Below, one piece after another: positions 1 to 4,324 of a DNA stretch of 7,705 bases (position 1 is its first letter; every line of letters begins with the position of its first letter). Source of the DNA: Fluviibacter sp039805865 (lineage in GTDB: Bacteria; Pseudomonadota; Gammaproteobacteria; Burkholderiales; Rhodocyclaceae); the NCBI GenBank assembly GCA_039805865.1, contig JBDLTI010000071.1:1-7705 (forward strand). The letters run 5' to 3'. Under the pieces are notes generated by a model. That model had not been told where the DNA came from. It saw only the letters and a list, made by a program, of their open reading frames with translations, and did no database searches. The position numbers and the translations under genes were made by a program.

Positions 1-411
1 CCACTGAATTTCGTCAGCGCGCTTGAAGGTGTTATTGATGCGTCGAACCATGGTTGGCACCGAATCGTAAGCGTACAGCGACTGATCCGGGTACATCGTT
101 TCCGAGGTGTTACCGTCGGCAGCAACTTGCCAGCCCGACAGGTAAACGGCTTCCAGGCCAGCCTTAGCCTGTTGCATGGCTTGACCGGCAGTGATGGCGC
201 CGAATGCATTAACGTAGCCCTTCTTGGCGCCACCGTTGACTTTGTCCCACAGAACCTTGGCGCCGCGTTGGGCCAGGGTGTATTCAGGCTGCAGGGAGCC
301 ACGCAGACGCACAACGTCAGCTGCGGTGTAGCCGCGCTTGACGCCATTCCAGCGGGGGTTTTCTGCCCAGTCTTTTTCCAGGGCGGCGATTTGTTGTTCG
401 CGAGTTGCCAT
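1..411 (-). CDS. aceA: Isocitrate lyase, N-terminal part (cut by window edge)
   Basis: The enzyme cleaves isocitrate to glyoxylate and succinate, the first step of the glyoxylate shunt, in the cytoplasm. Read leftward from the ATG at 411, the frame gives 137 codons without a stop and continues past the left edge; the family is usually about 430 residues, so roughly a third is present. It begins MATREQQIAALEKDW and carries conserved N-terminal blocks: DVVRLRGSLQPEYTLAQRGA, KKGYVNAFGAITAGQAMQQ, KAGLEAVYLSGWQVAADGN, YPDQSLYAYDSVPTMVRRIN and ending NNTFKRADEIQW. These closely match E. coli AceA as I know it. The catalytic KKCGH region lies outside the window. An AAAGGA ribosome binding site sits a few bases before the ATG (about 418-424), supporting this start. 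The gene lies on the same strand as clpSA-rraA but is separated from it by a terminator and a 217-base leader region, so it is probably transcribed independently. No defect is visible. Confidence 0.96.
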   Translation of the reverse strand, partial: MATREQQIAALEKDWAENPRWNGVKRGYTAADVVRLRGSLQPEYTLAQRGAKVLWDKVNGGAKKGYVNAFGAITAGQAMQQAKAGLEAVYLSGWQVAADGNTSETMYPDQSLYAYDSVPTMVRRINNTFKRADEIQW

Positions 412-498
412 GCTGATTCCTTTAGGGAGAGAGATTGCGAAAAGTACGTTAACAAGCGGCCAGATGTTGTGGCAGTCACTTGTTATGCATGCGGTGAC

Positions 499-528
499 TA
501 TATACGCGTTTTGCTGCAAGCGCAACAA
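499..528 (-). promoter_or_regulatory. Candidate sigma-70 promoter for aceA
   Basis: On the minus strand, TTGTTG (528-523) and TATATA (504-499) are separated by 18 bases, which would start transcription near 492 and leave a leader of about 80 bases before aceA. The spacer contains TTGCTGCAAGCGCAA (plus-strand 511-525), a short palindrome TTGC-T-GCAA followed by another GCAA, which could be an operator. A second TATATA lies in the 10-base palindrome CTTATATAAG (531-540) but has no convincing -35 box. This is inferred from consensus matching only. Confidence 0.35.
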
Positions 529-627
529 CTCTTATATAAGACACAAGATATGGGCATTGCTATTTAAAACAATGGGTTGGGAGCGATGTTTTTGGTTGTT
601 TTCGAGGTTTGTCTGCGTTGCAGCATG

Positions 628-655
628 AAAAAAACCGGCCCTGGGGCCGGTTTTT
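628..655 (-). terminator. Rho-independent terminator after rraA
   Basis: CCGGCC (635-640), loop CTGG, and GGCCGG (645-650) form a perfect GC stem, extended by five A:T pairs. On the minus strand the stem is followed by seven T residues (plus-strand A at 628-634). It lies 17 bases beyond the rraA stop codon and so should end the clpS-clpA-rraA transcript before the aceA leader. The flanking A and T runs make it symmetric, so it could also stop plus-strand transcripts, but no plus-strand gene precedes it. Confidence 0.88.
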
Positions 656-671
656 AGGGGGCGTTGGGCGT

Positions 672-1169
672 TTAGATCAGCGGCTTTGTCGAAACAATGA
701 CGCCATCTTCATCTGCGCAGAGCCATTCACCGGGCTTGAGCGTCACACCACCGAAGGTGACGTTCACGTTTTTTTCGCCGACGTTTTTCTTAACTGTTTT
801 TAGCGGGTGGGTATTCAAGGCGCGTACACCGAGTGGCAACGTGTTAATGACGGCGCTGTCACGAATGCAACCATAGACCACCACGCCTTCCCAGCCGTTT
901 TTAACAGCCATCTCTGCCAGCTGGTCACCCAGTAACGCGCAACGCAGACTGCCGCCGCCGTCAATGACCAGTACTTTGCCTGTGCCTGGTTCCCCGAGAA
1001 CCGCGCGAACCAGGGAATTGTCTTCAAAAAGTTTAAGCGTCACAATTTCGCCGGCGAACGATGGTTTGCTACCAAAGCGCTGGAACATAGGCGCTATCAC
1101 ACGCAACTGTTCTTGCTGAATGAGCGCCTCGTTGTTATCAAGTAGGTCTGTAGTTAAGAGTGACGTCAT
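672..1169 (-). CDS. rraA: RraA-family protein (RNase E regulator-like / HMG-CHA aldolase-like)
   Basis: This is a 165-residue protein of the RraA fold (E. coli RraA is 161), beginning MTSLLTTDLLDNN. E. coli RraA binds and inhibits RNase E; related proteins are metal-dependent HMG/CHA aldolases. Family signatures seen are FGSKPSFAGEIVTLKLFEDN (32-51), the glycine loop VLVIDGGGSLR (67-77), GWEGVVVYGCIRD (92-104) and VTFGGVTLKPGEWLCADEDG (137-156). D82, then exactly 20 residues, then R103-D104 match the D-X20-R-D metal and catalytic pattern of the aldolases; E. coli RraA has Ala and Gln at the two Asp positions. The frame stays open upstream to 1265 inside clpA, but those 32 residues overlap clpA and do not resemble the family N-terminus, so the ATG at 1169 is preferred. 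It has no clear Shine-Dalgarno sequence and starts 13 bases after the clpA stop, so it is probably expressed from the clpSA transcript. The family call is firm; the biochemical role is uncertain. Confidence 0.93.
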   Translation of the reverse strand: MTSLLTTDLLDNNEALIQQEQLRVIAPMFQRFGSKPSFAGEIVTLKLFEDNSLVRAVLGEPGTGKVLVIDGGGSLRCALLGDQLAEMAVKNGWEGVVVYGCIRDSAVINTLPLGVRALNTHPLKTVKKNVGEKNVNVTFGGVTLKPGEWLCADEDGVIVSTKPLI

Positions 1170-1182
1170 AGGGTGTTGTTGG

Positions 1183-3468
1183 TTATGCGGGAACAGAGGT
1201 GTGATCGGGTGAGTCCATGTTCTCAGCGTTGGTGAACTGTAGTTGCACCTGATCATTCTGGTCAATATCTACAGTGACATGGCCACCATGCGCTAATTTG
1301 CCGAACAGCAATTCGTCGGCTAGCGCTGAACGGATGGTGTCCTGAATCAGCCGCGCCATCGGGCGTGCACCCATGAGTGGATCAAATCCGTTTTCCGCCA
1401 GATAGGATTTAAGCGCTTCGGTGAAAGTGACTTCGACCTTTTTCTCGTGCAGTTGTTCTTCGAGCTGCATCAGGAATTTGTCGACGACACGCAGGATGAC
1501 TTCCAGATCCAGAGGTTTGAACGAGATTGTGGCATCGAGCCGATTGCGGAACTCCGGCGTAAAGACGCGTTTGATTTCTTCCATTTCATCACCGACTTGT
1601 TTCTTGGCCGTGAAGCCCATGACCGATTTGTTCAGAGTTTCCTGGCCGGCGTTGGTGGTGAGAATGATGACAACGTTGCGGAAGTCCGCTTTGCGCCCGT
1701 TGTTGTCTGTTAGCGTACCGTGATCCATCACCTGGAGTAGCACGTTATAGATGTCCTGGTGTGCTTTTTCGATTTCATCCAGCAGCAGCACGCAATAGGG
1801 TTTTTTATTGATGGCTTCGGTGAGTAGCCCCCCTTGTTCGAAACCAACATAACCCGGTGGCGCGCCAATTAAGCGCGAAACCGCATGGCGTTCCATGTAC
1901 TCGGACATATCGAAACGCAGAAGTTCGATGCCAAGGCAGTAAGCCAGCTGTTTAGCCACTTCGGTTTTGCCAACACCGGTGGGGCCAGAGAAGAGGAAGG
2001 CACCAATCGGTTTACCGGGATTGCCAAGGCCAGAGCGAGACATCTTGATAGCCCGTGTCAGTGCGTCAATGGCCTTGTCCTGTCCGAACACAACCGCCTT
2101 CAGATCCCGATCCAGATTCTTGAGTACGCGCTTGTCATCATTGGAAACATGAGAAGGCGGTATGCGGGCAATGCGCGCCACAATTTCTTCAATCTCATGC
2201 TTGCCGACGACCTTCTTCTGTTTGCTCTTGGGCAGAATGCGCTGTGCGGCACCGGCTTCATCGATGACGTCGATCGCTTTGTCGGGCAGATGTCGATCCG
2301 TAATATGACGTGCCGCAAGCTCTGCTGCAGTGGTTAACGCAGAAGCGGTGTACTTAATGCTGTGGTGAGCCTCAAAACGCGATTTCAAACCCTTGAGAAT
2401 TTCAATGGTTTCGGTAACAGAGGGTTCATTCACATCGACCTTCTGGAATCGGCGTGAAAGCGCTGAATCCTTTTCAAAGATGCCGCGGTATTCGACAAAA
2501 GTCGTCGCCCCGATACAGCGTAGTTGGCCATTAGCCAGTGCGGGTTTTAGTAAATTCGATGCGTCGAGTGTGCCGCCCGATGCAGAGCCGGCACCTATTA
2601 AGGTATGAATTTCGTCGATGAAGAGAACGGCATCAGGATTATTCTTAAGTGCCTTCAGCACCCCTTTGAGACGTTGTTCAAAGTCACCGCGATATTTAGT
2701 GCCTGCGAGAAGCGCACCCATGTCTAGTGAGTAAACGATCGCGTTTGCCAGTACATCAGGCACATCTTTATCAACGATTCGGCGGGCGAGGCCTTCTGCT
2801 ATGGCCGTTTTGCCAACACCGGCTTCGCCAACCAGTAGGGGATTGTTTTTCCGGCGCCGGCAAAGGATCTGAACAACGCGCTCCAGTTCGCGCTCGCGAC
2901 CGATGAGCGGATCAATCTTGCCCTCATTGGCAAGGATGTTCAGATTAACCGTGTATTGCTCTAGCGGGCCGTTTTGCGCTTTATCGGTAGTTTCGGCATC
3001 GCCATCTTCACCTTGTGGTTTGGCGCTCTCTCTTGGCACTTTGGAAATGCCGTGAGAAATGTAATTAACGAGGTCCAGGCGGGAAATGTTCTGCTTTTGC
3101 AGGTAATACACGGCGTGCGAATCTTTTTCACCAAAAATGGCGACGAGTACGTTGGCGCCGGTAACTTCCTTTTTGCCGGAAGACTGTACATGCAGAATGG
3201 CACGCTGAATAACGCGCTGGAACCCTAGGGTCGGTTGGGTTTCTGCCTCCGCATCTTCTGTAACCACTGGTGTGTGATCTTCGGTAAAGCGCGTCAGTTC
3301 ATGCCGAAGTGCTTCTAGCTGTGCACCGCAGGCGCGCAATGCTTCGGATGCCGATGGGTTATCGATTAGCGCGAGCAAGAGGTGCTCGACAGTGATGAAC
3401 TCATGCCGCTTCTGTCGGGCTTCTACAAAGGCCGTGTGCAGGCTGACTTCAAGTTCCTGGGCAATCAT
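1183..3468 (-). CDS. clpA: ATP-dependent Clp protease ATP-binding subunit ClpA
   Basis: ClpA is the hexameric AAA+ unfoldase that feeds substrates, including ClpS-delivered N-degron proteins, into the ClpP chamber in the cytoplasm. At 761 residues it is full length (E. coli 758). The Clp N-domain covers about 1-145 (MIAQELEVSL start), followed by an acidic linker near 147-170. D1 has Walker A GEAGVGKT (214-221), pore loop KYRG (258-261), Walker B VLFIDE (281-286) and arginines 339-340. D2 has Walker A GPTGVGKT (495-502), pore loop GYVG (539-542), Walker B VLLLDE (560-565), RNR (641-643) and sensor-2 GAR (700-702). The ClpP-docking loop reads MGF at 617-619, where E. coli has IGL. No M-domain like that of ClpB is present, which rules out ClpB. 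A strong GGAGG ribosome binding site lies inside the end of clpS, whose TGA overlaps the ATG (3465-3468), so translation is probably coupled. Neither clpP nor clpX is in the window. Confidence 0.98.
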   Translation of the reverse strand: MIAQELEVSLHTAFVEARQKRHEFITVEHLLLALIDNPSASEALRACGAQLEALRHELTRFTEDHTPVVTEDAEAETQPTLGFQRVIQRAILHVQSSGKKEVTGANVLVAIFGEKDSHAVYYLQKQNISRLDLVNYISHGISKVPRESAKPQGEDGDAETTDKAQNGPLEQYTVNLNILANEGKIDPLIGRERELERVVQILCRRRKNNPLLVGEAGVGKTAIAEGLARRIVDKDVPDVLANAIVYSLDMGALLAGTKYRGDFEQRLKGVLKALKNNPDAVLFIDEIHTLIGAGSASGGTLDASNLLKPALANGQLRCIGATTFVEYRGIFEKDSALSRRFQKVDVNEPSVTETIEILKGLKSRFEAHHSIKYTASALTTAAELAARHITDRHLPDKAIDVIDEAGAAQRILPKSKQKKVVGKHEIEEIVARIARIPPSHVSNDDKRVLKNLDRDLKAVVFGQDKAIDALTRAIKMSRSGLGNPGKPIGAFLFSGPTGVGKTEVAKQLAYCLGIELLRFDMSEYMERHAVSRLIGAPPGYVGFEQGGLLTEAINKKPYCVLLLDEIEKAHQDIYNVLLQVMDHGTLTDNNGRKADFRNVVIILTTNAGQETLNKSVMGFTAKKQVGDEMEEIKRVFTPEFRNRLDATISFKPLDLEVILRVVDKFLMQLEEQLHEKKVEVTFTEALKSYLAENGFDPLMGARPMARLIQDTIRSALADELLFGKLAHGGHVTVDIDQNDQVQLQFTNAENMDSPDHTSVPA

Positions 3469-3785
3469 GGGGCTTCCTCCATTACGCAGGCCAGAGGGTG
3501 TTGGTGCTCTCTGGCCAGATTAACGACCTGTTCAACTTTGCTTGCTGCAATGTCACGGGTATAGATACCGCAGATGCCACGTCCTTCAGTGTGTACCGCC
3601 ATCATGACACGTGTTGCACGATCTTCATCCATCCTGAATATGGATTCAAGAACGTAAACCACGAAATCCATAGGCGTGAAGTCGTCGTTGAGAAGTAGCA
3701 CCTGGTAAAGCGGGGGGGGACGAAGATCCAGCGCTTCTCTTTCCAGGAGTGCTGTTCCTTCTTGTGTCTGTCGTTGGTCGGGCAT
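3465..3785 (-). CDS. clpS: ClpAP adaptor protein ClpS
   Basis: ClpS recognises proteins with destabilising N-terminal residues (Leu, Phe, Tyr, Trp) and hands them to ClpA, whose N-domain it binds. The 106-residue protein has a short flexible N-terminal tail (about 1-24), a proline run (R23, then PPP) and then the core. The core includes YQVLLLNDDFTPMDFVVYVL with the NDD substrate-pocket motif, RATRVMMAVHTEGRGICGIY with the conserved His, KVEQVV and the C-terminal HPLACVMEE. Length and motifs match the family (E. coli 106). The ATG at 3785 has no Shine-Dalgarno sequence upstream, yet a -10-like TAAATT ends six bases before it, suggesting a leaderless message. The 3' end overlaps clpA by four bases. 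An eight-base C run (G on the plus strand, 3712-3719) encodes the proline run and could be a slippage site, though the frame is intact here. Confidence 0.96.
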   Translation of the reverse strand: MPDQRQTQEGTALLEREALDLRPPPLYQVLLLNDDFTPMDFVVYVLESIFRMDEDRATRVMMAVHTEGRGICGIYTRDIAASKVEQVVNLAREHQHPLACVMEEAP

Positions 3786-3791
3786 GCAGAC

Positions 3792-3820
3792 AATTTAAGG
3801 GGTGAATGACAAATCTTCAA
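3792..3820 (-). promoter_or_regulatory. Candidate clpS-clpA-rraA promoter, leaderless geometry
   Basis: On the minus strand TTGAAG (3820-3815) and TAAATT (3797-3792) are separated by exactly 17 bases; each hexamer matches the sigma-70 consensus at four of six positions. Only six bases (GTCTGC) separate the -10 box from the clpS ATG, so initiation would fall at or next to the start codon. This fits the absence of a Shine-Dalgarno sequence. A promoter further upstream, for example around the A/T tracts at 3876-3891, cannot be excluded. Confidence 0.45.
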
Positions 3821-3827
3821 TGGGTTT

Positions 3828-3840
3828 GGTGTAAAACACC
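3828..3840. promoter_or_regulatory. Dyad site 1 (GGTGTAAAACACC), candidate operator
   Basis: This is a perfect 5-base inverted repeat, GGTGT-AAA-ACACC, containing the 10-mer GTGTAAAACA that recurs in dyad site 2. It is centred about 49 bases upstream of the predicted clpS start, just beyond the -35 box, a position typical for an activator or an upstream operator. No regulator can be named from sequence alone. Confidence 0.4.
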
Positions 3841-3875
3841 TACCTGACCGACCAGTTCACTCTGCGGTGCAGCAT

Positions 3876-3891
3876 AAAAAAATGTAAAAAA
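3876..3891 (+). promoter_or_regulatory. UP-element-like A tracts upstream of the cspA promoter
   Basis: A7-TGT-A6 runs from 3876 to 3891, ending three bases before the predicted -35 box of cspA, or roughly -39 to -54 from the predicted start. Paired A tracts in this position bind the C-terminal domain of the RNA polymerase alpha subunit and strengthen promoters; the E. coli cspA promoter is known to have such an element. The assignment rests on position and composition. Confidence 0.5.
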
Positions 3892-3894
3892 GTG

Positions 3895-3923
3895 TTGACG
3901 ATGTGTAAAACATCGCGTACAAA
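3895..3923 (+). promoter_or_regulatory. Candidate cspA promoter
   Basis: TTGACG (3895-3900) and TACAAA (3918-3923) are separated by 17 bases, with -35 matching the consensus at five of six positions and -10 at four. The transcript would start near 3930 and have a leader of about 100 bases, in keeping with the long leaders of cold-shock genes. The spacer is almost filled by dyad site 2. Confidence 0.55.
3899..3915. promoter_or_regulatory. Dyad site 2 (CGATGT-N5-ACATCG), candidate operator in the cspA promoter spacer
   Basis: This is a perfect 6-base inverted repeat, CGATGT-GTAAA-ACATCG, lying between the -35 and -10 boxes of the predicted cspA promoter, where bound protein would block RNA polymerase. 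It shares GTGTAAAACA (3903-3912) with dyad site 1, and the two copies are 74 bases apart in the same orientation. It is upstream of the predicted transcription start, so it more likely acts as DNA than as an RNA hairpin. Confidence 0.45.
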
Positions 3924-3929
3924 AGCTCA

Positions 3930-4028
3930 ATACCGGGATTCCGGTACAGGGAGGAGTGTGGGCGCACCCGGTGTGCTACGTTCTGAAATAGTTTAAAGAG
4001 GTCAGTACGACCGGAAGGAAGCAGTAAA
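3930..4028 (+). promoter_or_regulatory. Structured 5' leader of the cold-shock gene
   Basis: The leader begins with a perfect hairpin, TACCGG (3931-3936), loop GATT, CCGGTA (3941-3946). The 3' arm, read as TTCCGGT (3939-3945), is also fully complementary to ACCGGAA (4010-4016), which includes the start of the ribosome binding region GGAAGGAAG (4013-4021). In addition CGGTAC (3942-3947) is complementary to GTACCG (4039-4044) just inside the coding region. A second, weaker stem can form around 3962-3976. These pairings exclude one another, as expected for a temperature- or factor-sensitive leader. E. coli cspA mRNA is known to rearrange with temperature, but this leader is not obviously similar in sequence. 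Confidence 0.4.
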
Positions 4029-4232
4029 ATGGCACTAGGTACCGTCAAGTGGTTCAATGACGCAAAGGGTTTTGGTTTCATCACGCCGGATGGCGGCGGT
4101 GAAGATCTGTTCGCCCATTTCTCCGCAATTACCATGAATGGTTTTAAGACCCTGAAAGAAGGCGAACGCGTTTCTTTCGACGTGGTCGATGGCCCTAAGG
4201 GTAAGCAAGCCGCTAACATCGGCCGCGCTTAA
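4029..4232 (+). CDS. cspA: Cold-shock-domain protein, CspA family
   Basis: This small single-domain RNA/DNA-binding protein of 67 residues begins MALGTVKWFNDAKGFGFITP. It carries RNP1 (KGFGFI, 14-19) and an RNP2 variant, DLFAHFSAI, with Leu and Ala where VFVHFSAI is common, then FKTLKEGERVSFDV and the GPKGKQAANI ending. Proteins of this family melt RNA secondary structure and act as RNA chaperones or antiterminators in the cytoplasm. Length and motifs are complete. The ribosome binding site GGAAGGAAG (4013-4021) is spaced well from the ATG. The gene is transcribed away from clpS and is followed by its own terminator, so it is probably monocistronic. The sequence does not show whether it is induced by cold; several paralogues usually exist and the exact cspA, cspD or cspE label is a convention. 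Confidence 0.95.
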   Translation: MALGTVKWFNDAKGFGFITPDGGGEDLFAHFSAITMNGFKTLKEGERVSFDVVDGPKGKQAANIGRA

Positions 4233-4241
4233 TGCGGATGT

Positions 4242-4267
4242 GGGCTGTGTCCTTGTGACATAAGCCC
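4242..4267 (+). other. Imperfect stem-loop in the cspA 3' untranslated region
   Basis: GGGCT (4242-4246) pairs with AGCCC (4263-4267), and TGTC (4248-4251) pairs with GACA (4257-4260) around the loop CTTGT, with a small internal loop between the two stems. It lies between the stop codon and the terminator hairpin and could protect the message from 3' exonucleases. It has no T run, so it is not itself a terminator. Confidence 0.4.
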
Positions 4268-4279
4268 CATCAGGAAAAG

Positions 4280-4302
4280 GCCCGCCGCAAGGCGGGCTTT
4301 TT
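4280..4302 (+). terminator. Rho-independent terminator after cspA
   Basis: GCCCGCC (4280-4286), tetraloop GCAA and GGCGGGC (4291-4297) form a perfect 7-pair stem capped by a stable GNRA loop, followed by TTTTT. Four A residues before the stem can extend it. It ends about 22 bases before the bepA start, leaving little room for a separate bepA promoter. Confidence 0.9.
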
Positions 4303-4324
4303 CTTTGTTGGGTATCATGTGTCT

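Noticed and set aside
127..567. Open frame of 146 codons on the plus strand
   Set aside because: It lies opposite aceA and its leader, and the product resembles no family I recognise; the minus-strand translation is an unmistakable isocitrate lyase.
1170..1265. N-terminal extension of rraA into clpA
   Set aside because: The extra 32 residues are a frame-shifted reading of the clpA end and do not match the RraA N-terminus; the ATG at 1169 gives the normal family length.
1885..2337. Plus-strand open frame of 150 codons inside clpA
   Set aside because: Antisense shadow of the conserved AAA+ coding sequence; no recognisable motifs and no ribosome binding site of note.
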